Shown in pieces: positions 26,170-33,088 of a DNA stretch of 64,000 nucleotides. Location: contig NZ_CADEPL010000005.1 in the NCBI RefSeq assembly GCF_902829295.1, positions 82,201 through 146,200 on the forward strand. The letters are read 5' to 3'. Below the pieces are notes generated by a model. That model was not told the DNA's origin. It saw nothing but the letters and a program-made list of their open reading frames with translations, and did not search any database. Both the position numbers and the translations under genes were made by a program. Position 1 is the first letter of the stretch, and the number at the start of each line of letters is the position of its first letter. The DNA is from Vogesella oryzae (GTDB lineage Bacteria > Pseudomonadota > Gammaproteobacteria > Burkholderiales > Chromobacteriaceae).

Positions 26170-27576
26170 CTAGATGGTCTTGGAGTAGCGCGCCTTGGTT
26201 TCGCGCTCGCGCAGGTGACGATCGAAAATCATGGCGATGTTGCGGATCAGGAAGCGGCCCTTGGGCGCCACCATCAGGAAGTCTCCGTCGAAGGTCAGCA
26301 AGCCCATCTTCTGCAGTTCGCGGATCTGCGGCAGTTCGTCGGCAAAGTACTGCGCGAAGTTGATGCCGAAGATTTCCTCGATTGCCTCCACCGACAGCGA
26401 GAAGCGGCACATCAGCGACTGGATCACGCTGCGGCGCAGGATGTCGTCCTGGGTCAGCGTCATGCCGCGCAGCACCGGCAGATGGCCGGCATCCAGCGCC
26501 GCATAGTAGGCGTCGATGTCTTTCTCGTTCTGCACGTAACAGGGGCCGACCTTGCCGATCGACGACACGCCCAGACCGATCATGTCGCAGTCGGCATGGG
26601 TGGAGTAGCCCTGGAAGTTGCGCTGCAAGCGCCCCTGCTGCAACGCGCGCGTCAGTTCGTCGTCCGGCTTGGCAAAGTGGTCCATGCCGATGAACACGTA
26701 GCCGGCATCGGTCAGCTGCTGCACCGAGTTCTGCAGGATGTCGAGCTTGTGCTCGGCGGTCGGCAGATCGGCCTCGTTGATGCGCCGCTGCGGCATGAAC
26801 ACGCTGGGCAGGTGCGCGTAGTTGTACAGCGCGATGCGGTCCGGATTCATTGCCAGCACCTTGTCCACGGTGCGGCGTACCGAGTCGGCACTCTGCAGCG
26901 GCAGGCCGTAGATCAGGTCCACGCTCACCGACTTGAAGCCGGCCTCGCGCGCCGCGTTGATCACGGTCAGCGTTTCTTCCTCGCTCTGCAGGCGGTTGAC
27001 CGCCTGCTGCACCGCCGGGTCGAAATCCTGGATGCCGACACTCATGCGGTTGAAACCCAGCTTGCCCAGATGCAGCACGGTGTCGCGGCCAACCTTGCGC
27101 GGGTCGATCTCGATGGAAAATTCGCCATCCGGCAGCAACTCGAAATGCTTATTAATGGCCGCCATCACCCGGCTGAGTTGCTCGTCGGAAAGGAAGGTCG
27201 GCGTACCGCCGCCAAAATGCAGCTGGATCACCTTTTCGCGGTAGCCCAAGCGCGCCGCCACCAGCGCGATTTCCTTTTCCAGGTAGTCCAGATACTGGTC
27301 GGCGCGGCTCTTGTCCTTGGTAATGATCTTGTTGCAGCCGCAGTAATAGCAGATGGTGTTACAGAACGGCACATGCACATACAGCGAGATCGGCCGGTGG
27401 CTGGCGCCGATGGCATGCTGCTCCAGCCAGTGTTCGTAATCCTTCACCCCGAAGCCGCCGTGAAAGCGGTCTGCCGTCGGATAGGAAGTGTAGCGCGGAC
27501 CGGATCCTTCAAGTCTTTCGATAAGTTCTCTATCGAAAACACATTGGGTCGGCATAAAGGGGGCGGTGGGTGTCAT
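26170..27576 (-). CDS. hemN: Oxygen-independent coproporphyrinogen III oxidase
   Basis: Radical SAM enzyme (468 residues) that decarboxylates two propionates of coproporphyrinogen III to make protoporphyrinogen IX when oxygen is scarce. The cluster motif CNTICYYCGC sits after YVHVPF (about residue 60-70), with GGGTPTFL downstream. N-terminal sequence (RYTSYPTADRFH) is that of true HemN rather than HemW. Divergent from fnr with a shared FNR box 65 bases upstream of the start, consistent with anaerobic induction. Confidence 0.95.
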   Translation of the reverse strand: MTPTAPFMPTQCVFDRELIERLEGSGPRYTSYPTADRFHGGFGVKDYEHWLEQHAIGASHRPISLYVHVPFCNTICYYCGCNKIITKDKSRADQYLDYLEKEIALVAARLGYREKVIQLHFGGGTPTFLSDEQLSRVMAAINKHFELLPDGEFSIEIDPRKVGRDTVLHLGKLGFNRMSVGIQDFDPAVQQAVNRLQSEEETLTVINAAREAGFKSVSVDLIYGLPLQSADSVRRTVDKVLAMNPDRIALYNYAHLPSVFMPQRRINEADLPTAEHKLDILQNSVQQLTDAGYVFIGMDHFAKPDDELTRALQQGRLQRNFQGYSTHADCDMIGLGVSSIGKVGPCYVQNEKDIDAYYAALDAGHLPVLRGMTLTQDDILRRSVIQSLMCRFSLSVEAIEEIFGINFAQYFADELPQIRELQKMGLLTFDGDFLMVAPKGRFLIRNIAMIFDRHLRERETKARYSKTI

Positions 27577-27640
27577 AATTTTCTGGCTTGGAAAACTGGT
27601 GGTGGGCTGGTAAATTTGCGCAATTCAGCCTTGCCACGCT

Positions 27641-27654
27641 TTGATACGTGTCAA
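27641..27654. promoter_or_regulatory. FNR/ANR box in the hemN-fnr divergent region
   Basis: TTGATACGTGTCAA, one mismatch from TTGAT-N4-ATCAA. For hemN it could act as a class II site with CAAATT (27618-27613, minus strand) as the -10. For fnr, the site lies close to the start and would suit autoregulation. Confidence 0.8.
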
Positions 27655-27687
27655 GCAAGCCTCTAGCCTTGCGAAAACCGGAACCCA

Positions 27688-28434
27688 ATGACCGAGCAAA
27701 CCCCCACTCTGCACACGCTGAAAGTGTCGTGCTCCAACTGCAGTCTGCGTGAACTTTGCCTGCCCGTTGGCCTGAACCGGGAAGAAATGGCCCAGCTGGA
27801 TGCCGTTATCCGCCAGAGCCGTCGCCTGAAACGTGGCGAATACCTGTTCCGCTCCGGCGAAGGCTTCCGCTCGCTGTATGCGGTGCGTACCGGCTACTTC
27901 AAGACTTGCGTTTCCAGCCAGGATGGCCGCGAGCAGGTTACCGGCTTCCACATGTCCGGCGAGCTGATGGGGCTGGACGGCATCTCCGCCAGCCAGCACG
28001 GCTGCGATGCCATCGCGCTGGAGGACAGCGAGGTGTGCGAGCTGCCGTTCAACCGTATGGAAACGCTGGGCCGCGACATCCCCAGCCTGCAGCACCACTT
28101 CTTCCGCCTGATGAGCCGCGAGATCGTGCGCGACCAGTCGGTGATGCTGCTGCTGGGCAATATGAAGGCCGAGGAACGGCTGGCTGCCTTCCTGCTCAAC
28201 CTGTCGCAGCGTTTGTCGGCGCGTGGCTTTGCCGCCTACGATTTCATCCTGCGCATGAGCCGTGAGGAAATCGGCAGCTTCCTGGGGCTGAAACTGGAGA
28301 CCGTCAGCCGCACGCTGTCCAAGTTCCAGCAGCAGGGCTGGCTGAAGGTCGATCACAAGCACATCCAGATGCTGCAACCGGAAGAGCTGAAGGCACTGGT
28401 TGCCGGCTGCGCCCAAGCCAACAGCCTGCGCTGA
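27688..28434 (+). CDS. fnr: Oxygen-sensing regulator FNR/ANR
   Basis: Crp-family regulator (248 residues) controlling the aerobic-anaerobic switch. The [4Fe-4S] ligands are Cys15, Cys18 and Cys24 (CSNCSLRELC, exact FNR spacing) plus a Cys in SQHGCDAI near residue 110. The C-terminal helix-turn-helix has SREEIGSFLGLKLETVSRTL, whose E-xx-S-R pattern reads TTGAT half-sites. Candidate target sites in this window lie upstream of hemN/fnr, the 44-residue protein and gbsR-cioAB. Confidence 0.95.
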   Translation: MTEQTPTLHTLKVSCSNCSLRELCLPVGLNREEMAQLDAVIRQSRRLKRGEYLFRSGEGFRSLYAVRTGYFKTCVSSQDGREQVTGFHMSGELMGLDGISASQHGCDAIALEDSEVCELPFNRMETLGRDIPSLQHHFFRLMSREIVRDQSVMLLLGNMKAEERLAAFLLNLSQRLSARGFAAYDFILRMSREEIGSFLGLKLETVSRTLSKFQQQGWLKVDHKHIQMLQPEELKALVAGCAQANSLR

Positions 28435-28452
28435 TCCGGCCCGCAATCCAGC

Positions 28453-28483
28453 ACGCCCCGCCCTGCGGGGCGTTTTTTTTTTT
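28453..28483 (+). terminator. Terminator of fnr
   Basis: ACGCCCCG and CGGGGCGT around CCCTG, followed by a run of T to 28483. Confidence 0.9.
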
Positions 28484-28491
28484 GCTGGCGG

Positions 28492-28947
28492 CTAGAGAGC
28501 GCCGATCGACAATGCCGCCGCCAGCGTGGCGCCCAGCTCGGCGGCGGCGTCCAGCGCTGCCGCCGTTACCTCGCCCTGCACCAGCAATGGCGGCAGCGCC
28601 TCCTGCAGCGGGTAGCCGGTGGCAATGCGGCGGATGGCGGAGAGCGCGCCCTGGCCGTCGTTGCCGGCGCTGATGATCACCGCGTAAGGCAGGCCCGCCA
28701 CCTTGCCTTGTGCCGGGTAGAAAGTCCGATCGAGAAAATCCTTCAGCGCGCCCGCCATGTAACCGAAGTTCTCCGGCGTCGCCAGCACCAGTGCGTGACA
28801 GCCGAGCAGATCGTCGATGCCGGCCTGCAGCGCCGGCAGTACCCGCACGGCCACCGTGTCCTCGCCACCGGCCGCCGCGGCGGCGGCCGTCACCAGCGCG
28901 CGGGTATGGCCGCTCTGGCTGGCATAGACGAACAGCAGGGTTTTCAT
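28492..28947 (-). CDS. Flavodoxin-like NAD(P)H oxidoreductase family protein
   Basis: A 151-residue protein with a flavodoxin fold: the phosphate-binding loop YASQSGHTRAL follows the first strand, and ATPENFGYMAGALKDFLDRTFY resembles the FMN-binding loops of NAD(P)H-dependent FMN reductases. It probably binds FMN. The ATG at 28947 follows GAGG better than the overlapping GTG at 28950. It is the last gene of a trmJ-DUF1853-flavodoxin run on the minus strand, seven bases after the DUF1853 gene. No partner or substrate is evident. Confidence 0.75.
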   Translation of the reverse strand: MKTLLFVYASQSGHTRALVTAAAAAAGGEDTVAVRVLPALQAGIDDLLGCHALVLATPENFGYMAGALKDFLDRTFYPAQGKVAGLPYAVIISAGNDGQGALSAIRRIATGYPLQEALPPLLVQGEVTAAALDAAAELGATLAAALSIGAL

Positions 28948-28954
28948 CACCGCC

Positions 28955-29866
28955 TCACGATGCGGCCAACTTGCGCTGCAGTTCGGCCAGCATGCCGGGC
29001 AACGGCCAGTCGTCGCGCACCACGAAGCCGCGCGCGATCTCGTGCCAGTCGCCGTCCGCCCCGATCACCAGCTCCGCCACCAGTCGCGCGCCATCGGCCA
29101 GCGCCAGTTCGGCTTGCAGCTGTGCCAGCGTCAGCACCACCTCGTCCGCCGCGCGCGCCGGCGCCAGCCAGCACAGCCGCGGCAGCACCAGCCAGCGGCT
29201 ATCGGCATCGTGCTGCGGCCAGGGTTCGGACAAACGCCGCCACCAGCCGCAACAGGCATCCGTATTGCACGGAAACGTTGGCCGCGGAGCCGCCGGATAA
29301 AACAGCCAGCCGCTAAGCCGGCTGTAGGCTGGGCAACCGGCAAAGCCAGCCGGCAGCTGCGCCGCCGGGTGGCAGGACAGCGCCAGCTGGCTGGCCAGTT
29401 TGCGGTATTTCAGCGGCCAGGCATCGCGCAGGCTGGGGCCGACCAGTTCGCCGCTGGCATCATCCAGCTGCAGGTAGAACTTGCTGGCCGCCTCCAGATG
29501 CAACGGCTGCCCGTCGATGCGCAACAGATAGTCGAATTCGCCGATGCTGCGGCCATGCTCGGCCAGCGGCAGGTTGGCCGCCACGCAGTCGATGTGTGGC
29601 GCGTGCTCGAACCAGAACTGCAACAGCAGCTCGGCATACACCCCCAGCCGGCGTGTCGGGTGCGCGGCCAGCCAGTCGAGCAAGGGCTGCGGTGCCGCAT
29701 CCAGCGCCAACAGTTGCGGCCAACCTTGCGGCCCCAGCAAGCGGGCGCAGTCGAGTTCTGCGCCGCTATGCCACGGCGGCGGGCAACTCAGCAGAAATGC
29801 CAGATCGCGCACCGGCTGGCAACGCAGTGCGCGAAGGCCATCTGCCAGCCGGTGACGGTAACTCAT
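28955..29866 (-). CDS. DUF1853 family protein
   Basis: A 303-residue cytoplasmic protein that I place in the uncharacterised DUF1853 family from its overall pattern and the block GEFDYLLRIDGQPLHLEAAS followed by KFYLQLDD. That block has the spacing of a PD-(D/E)XK nuclease core (Asp, then E-x-x-x-K), so it may be a nuclease-fold protein; catalysis is inference. It overlaps trmJ by four bases, implying coupling with a tRNA methyltransferase. Three repeat cores lie in it plus one decamer encoding its C-terminal Leu-Ala-Ala. Confidence 0.7.
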   Translation of the reverse strand: MSYRHRLADGLRALRCQPVRDLAFLLSCPPPWHSGAELDCARLLGPQGWPQLLALDAAPQPLLDWLAAHPTRRLGVYAELLLQFWFEHAPHIDCVAANLPLAEHGRSIGEFDYLLRIDGQPLHLEAASKFYLQLDDASGELVGPSLRDAWPLKYRKLASQLALSCHPAAQLPAGFAGCPAYSRLSGWLFYPAAPRPTFPCNTDACCGWWRRLSEPWPQHDADSRWLVLPRLCWLAPARAADEVVLTLAQLQAELALADGARLVAELVIGADGDWHEIARGFVVRDDWPLPGMLAELQRKLAAS

Positions 29867-30639
29867 GCCTCGTTACCGTCCTTGTCGCCGGCCTGCTCCT
29901 TGCCGGCCAGACGCTGCGCCTGCTTGTAGAAGCCGCGCAGGATGTCGATCTCCTCGCGCAGCAGGCCGGCACGGTGGAACATGGTGCGCAGGCGGCGGAT
30001 CATGCGTTCGCTGTTGCGACGGCGGTAGTAGCCGATGTCTTCCAGCGTGGCGTCCAGGTGATCCACCATGCCGTCCACCTCGCCCTGGGTGGCGCTATTG
30101 CCGTCCGGCTTCAGGTAGTCGACGTTGACGCCGGTGTGGCTGAACAGCTCGTAAGTCATCACCTGCACTGCCATGGCAAGGTTGAGCGAGAAGTAGTCCG
30201 GGTTACCCGGGATGGTCACCAGCCGGTTGCACTGCTCCACTTCCTCGATCGACAGGCCGAAAGTCTCGTTGCCGAATACCAGCGCCACCTGTTCGCCGTC
30301 ACGCGCGCGCGCGATCAGTTCCGGCGTGGTTTCTCGCGGAATGGACAGCGGCGTGGTCAGTTCACGGCGGCGGCTGGTCAGCGCGCAGGCCACGGTGACA
30401 TCGGCCAGCGCCTCGGCCAGGGTCGACACCACGGTGGCGGTCTGCAGCACGTCCACCGCGCCGGAGGCCAGGGTATCGGCCTCTTCGGACGGAAACACTT
30501 TGGGCTCTACCAGATACAGCCGGGTCAGCCCCATGGTTTTCATCGCCCGCGCCGCCGAGCCGATATTGCCCGGATGGTTGGGACGCGCCAGCACGACGCG
30601 AATGTTCTTCAAAAAATCAGGTACTTGGGGTTTATTCAT
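29863..30639 (-). CDS. trmJ: tRNA (cytidine/uridine-2'-O-)-methyltransferase TrmJ
   Basis: SPOUT methyltransferase (258 residues) modifying the 2'-OH of tRNA position 32. The N-terminal motif LARPNHPGNIGSAARAMKTM, the ALVFGNETFGLS motif and SLNLAMAVQVMTYEL form the knotted SAM site; the C-terminal helical region (MVDHLDATLEDIGYYRRRNS) is the TrmJ-specific extension. The ATG at 30639 gives MNKPQVPDFLKNIRVVLARP. It is divergent from suhB, an arrangement conserved in many proteobacteria. Confidence 0.93.
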   Translation of the reverse strand: MNKPQVPDFLKNIRVVLARPNHPGNIGSAARAMKTMGLTRLYLVEPKVFPSEEADTLASGAVDVLQTATVVSTLAEALADVTVACALTSRRRELTTPLSIPRETTPELIARARDGEQVALVFGNETFGLSIEEVEQCNRLVTIPGNPDYFSLNLAMAVQVMTYELFSHTGVNVDYLKPDGNSATQGEVDGMVDHLDATLEDIGYYRRRNSERMIRRLRTMFHRAGLLREEIDILRGFYKQAQRLAGKEQAGDKDGNEA

Positions 30640-30653
30640 CGGGTGATTTTGCG

Positions 30654-30699
30654 TAGAATCGCGGGTTTTCCGAAACGCCCGTCGCTGCGACGGGGTTTT
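30654..30699 (+). promoter_or_regulatory. suhB leader with a terminator-like hairpin
   Basis: TAGAAT (30654-30659) has a weak -35 (TTTATT, 30631) 17 bases upstream. CCCGTCG and CGACGGG (30678-30694) then form a tight stem around CTG followed by GTTTTG. A transcript from this promoter would meet the hairpin within the first 35 bases, a possible attenuator before suhB. Confidence 0.4.
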
Positions 30700-30783
30700 G
30701 TCGCTCCTTAACCCAGACAAGTTTACGGCAGGCGTCGCCCGACAGCGGGACGACGATTGCCCATTTCTATTGTGAGGCCGTCA

Positions 30784-31572
30784 ATGCATCCTATGCTCAA
30801 TGTCGCGGTAAAAGCCGCTCGCCGCGCCGCCAATGTGATCCAGCGCGCATCGCTGAACCTGGATTCCATTCGCGTCGAAAACAAGAAGCACAACGATTTC
30901 GTGTCCGAAGTCGACCGTGCCGCCGAACAGGCGATCATTGATGTCATTCTGGAAGCGTATCCGAAGCACGGGATTCTAGCAGAAGAGTCCGGTGCCTCCG
31001 GCCTCGGCAACGCCGAATACGAGTGGATCATCGATCCGCTGGACGGCACCACCAACTTCATCCACGGCCATCAGCAGTACTGCATCTCCATCGCGCTGGC
31101 GCACAAGGGCCAGATCCAGCAGGGTGTGGTATACGACCCGAACCGCAACGATATGTTCACCGCCAGCCGCGGCGTGGGCTCGTTCCTCAACGATCGTCGC
31201 ATCCGCGTGTCCAAGCGCATCAACATGAACGAATGCCTGATCCCCACCGGCTTCCCGGTTGTCGACCAGAGCATGCGGGACCCCCACCTGGACATCCTGA
31301 AGGACGTACTGAAGAAAACCGCCGGTGCCCGCCGCGAAGGTTCCGCCGCGCTGGACCTGTGCAACGTGGCTTGCGGCCGCGTGGACGGTTTCTTCGAATT
31401 CAACCTCAAGCCGTGGGACATCGCAGCCGGTAGCCTGATCGTGCAGGAAGCCGGTGGCATGGTTACCGACTTCCACGGCGAGCAGACCTGGTTCGAAAGC
31501 GGCGACATCGTGGCCGCTCCGCCGAAAGTGCTGGGTCAGCTGCTGCCGATCATCGCGCAGCACGTGAAGTAA
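30784..31572 (+). CDS. suhB: Inositol monophosphatase family protein SuhB
   Basis: Mg2+-dependent phosphatase fold protein (262 residues). Metal site motifs: EVDRAAE, GILAEESG, WIIDPLDGTTNFIHG and the C-terminal WDIAAGSLIVQEAGG. In E. coli SuhB also works with NusA in rRNA antitermination and ribosome maturation; whether this holds here is inference. GAGG precedes the ATG at 30784. A long terminator follows the stop codon. Confidence 0.93.
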   Translation: MHPMLNVAVKAARRAANVIQRASLNLDSIRVENKKHNDFVSEVDRAAEQAIIDVILEAYPKHGILAEESGASGLGNAEYEWIIDPLDGTTNFIHGHQQYCISIALAHKGQIQQGVVYDPNRNDMFTASRGVGSFLNDRRIRVSKRINMNECLIPTGFPVVDQSMRDPHLDILKDVLKKTAGARREGSAALDLCNVACGRVDGFFEFNLKPWDIAAGSLIVQEAGGMVTDFHGEQTWFESGDIVAAPPKVLGQLLPIIAQHVK

Positions 31573-31587
31573 TCCTCACGCCCATGC

Positions 31588-31624
31588 AAAAGCCCCCGAC
31601 GGCAACGCCGTCGGGGGCTTTTGT
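31588..31624 (+). terminator. Terminator of suhB
   Basis: AAAAGCCCCCGACGGC and GCCGTCGGGGGCTTTT form a perfect 16-bp stem around AAC. Confidence 0.92.
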
Positions 31625-31715
31625 GTTTTTGCGTCTGTGTGCACAAAAAAAGAAGGGGGTACGGCCCACCACCGCCCCCCCAAACACACACACATCAAGA
31701 GGATTCGTTCCGGCC
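31614..31715. other. Low-complexity tract of unusual composition
   Basis: A stretch of alternating homopolymers and dinucleotide runs (GTGTTTTTGCG, CACAAAAAAAG, AAGGGGG, CCGCCCCCCC, AAACACACACACA) unlike anything else in the window except the last 110 bases. It codes for nothing and may be degenerate sequence or an assembly fault. Confidence 0.5.
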
Positions 31716-31731
31716 AAAGCTGCCGTCTGTG

Positions 31732-31866
31732 TTACTTGTCGTCGCGGGATTTCGCCTTCTTGACGAAATAGCTCACCACCACAGTGACAATAATCGTCGT
31801 GACCGTAATCACGATAATGCTCAACCGACCTACATCATCCGAGAGCAGCTGTTTCCACAGTTCCAC
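31732..31866 (-). CDS. 44-residue single-span membrane protein, DUF3149-like
   Basis: A small gene starting with GTG at 31866: AAGGAG lies seven bases upstream. The product begins MELWKQLLSDDVGRLS, has one hydrophobic helix (about residues 16-34, IIVITVTTIIVTVVVSYF) and ends in a basic, polar tail (VKKAKSRDDK), so it should be an inner-membrane protein with the tail in the cytoplasm. The pattern (short amphipathic start, D-x-G-x-L-S, one helix, aromatic-KK end) resembles DUF3149 proteins, whose role is unknown. A well-placed FNR box and -10 upstream suggest induction when oxygen is low. It is beside, but separately terminated from, the cioAB operon. Confidence 0.7.
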   Translation of the reverse strand: MELWKQLLSDDVGRLSIIVITVTTIIVTVVVSYFVKKAKSRDDK

Positions 31867-31910
31867 GATGTTCTCCTTCCGGCAGTCCGGCATTCAATCT
31901 GGATGAAGCC

Positions 31911-31951
31911 ATCATACCCATGCGCAAAACAGGGGCTTTGATGCAAGTCAA
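31911..31951 (-). promoter_or_regulatory. FNR-activated class II promoter of the small membrane protein
   Basis: TTGATGCAAGTCAA (31938-31951) is an FNR box with one mismatch. On the minus strand a TATGAT -10 (31916-31911) puts the expected start near 31904, so the box is centred at about -41, the classical FNR activation position. The gene starts 38 bases further on. Confidence 0.75.
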
Positions 31952-32026
31952 GCAGCAGTAACGCTGCGTAACCGCTTGTATCCCGCACTACCGGATATGC
32001 CGCACAGTCATGCAGTATCAGGCGCA

Positions 32027-32056
32027 AAAAAGGGCAGGATTTCTCCTGCCCTTTTG
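32027..32056 (-). terminator. Terminator of the gbsR-cioAB operon
   Basis: AAAAGGGCAGGA and TCCTGCCCTTTT around TTTC, followed on the minus strand by TTTTTTGCG. Confidence 0.92.
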
Positions 32057-32077
32057 TGTTGGCGCAATGTTTTTACT

Positions 32078-33088
32078 TCAGGAATAGCTTAGCCCCCGCG
32101 CCTTGCCGCGGAACACGCGGTAAGCAAACACGGTGTAGCCGGCGATGCATGGCAGCACCACGATGGCCCCCGCCAGAATAACCCGCAGCGCTTCCGCATC
32201 GCTGGCCGCCTGCCAGATATCCAGCCGGCCGATGACGATCTCCGGAAACACGCTATAGGCCAGCCCCCAGAACGACAGCAGCACGATACCGACGGTGGCG
32301 GCAAACGGCAGCCAGCAAAAGTTGTCATTGCCCGCCGCCTGCCTTGCGGCCAACCTTGGCAGGCTGATGGCCAGCAGTACGAACAGCGCCAGACTGGCCA
32401 GCGGCAGCGGCAACAACAGCAGGAAATCCGGCAACGCAAACCACTTGGCGGCGATGCGTGCGCTTGCCAGCGGAGTGGCGATCGACACCAGCAGCACCGC
32501 GAGACCGGTTCCCAGCAGCGCGCGCTGCGCCCAGCGGACAGCACGCTGCTGCAGCTCGCCCTCGGTTTTCATGATCAGCCAGCCGGCACCCAGCAAAACG
32601 TAGCCGGCGGTCAGCCCGATACCCGCCAGCAGCGCGAAGCCCCACGCTGCAGCACCGGGCGCGAAGCCGGTCAGATAGCGCCCCAGCATCACCCCCTGGC
32701 TCACTGCGGCCAACAGCGAGCCGGCCGCGAAGGCGGCATTCCATGCCGGCTGGTGGTGCGCCTGCGCCTTGACACGGAAGTCGAACGCCACGCCACGCAG
32801 GATCAGCCCCAGCAGCATCAGCGCCACCGGCAGGTACAGCTCGCCCAGGATGATGCCGTGCGCCATGGGAAACGCCACCAGCAGCAGGCCGACGCCCAGC
32901 ACCAGCCAGGTTTCGTTGGCATCCCAGAACGGGCCGATGCTGGCGATCATGGTGTCGCGCTGCTCATCGCTGCCCAGCGGCAACAGCACGCCGACGCCGA
33001 GGTCGTAGCCGTCCAGAATCACGTAGGCCAGCAGCGAGATCGCCATCAGCCCGGCAAAGATCACCGGCAATACCAGTTCCGCAGTCAT
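32078..33088 (-). CDS. cioB: Cytochrome bd-type (CIO) quinol oxidase subunit II
   Basis: Membrane subunit (336 residues, about eight helices) of a quinol-oxidising terminal oxidase. N-terminal LPVIFAGLMAISLLAYVILD GYDLGVG and the SIGPFWDANETWLVLGVGLL block are diagnostic for subunit II. The short length and the pairing with a short-loop subunit I fit the cyanide-insensitive CioB group. It overlaps cioA by four bases. Two repeat decamers lie in its coding region. Confidence 0.92.
   Translation of the reverse strand: MTAELVLPVIFAGLMAISLLAYVILDGYDLGVGVLLPLGSDEQRDTMIASIGPFWDANETWLVLGVGLLLVAFPMAHGIILGELYLPVALMLLGLILRGVAFDFRVKAQAHHQPAWNAAFAAGSLLAAVSQGVMLGRYLTGFAPGAAAWGFALLAGIGLTAGYVLLGAGWLIMKTEGELQQRAVRWAQRALLGTGLAVLLVSIATPLASARIAAKWFALPDFLLLLPLPLASLALFVLLAISLPRLAARQAAGNDNFCWLPFAATVGIVLLSFWGLAYSVFPEIVIGRLDIWQAASDAEALRVILAGAIVVLPCIAGYTVFAYRVFRGKARGLSYS

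Noticed and set aside
31732..31866. The 44-residue protein as CydX, the small subunit of bd oxidase
   Set aside because: CydX starts with a MWYFxW-type motif and has no D-x-G-x-L-S or KK tail; the gene is also separated from cioB by a strong terminator.
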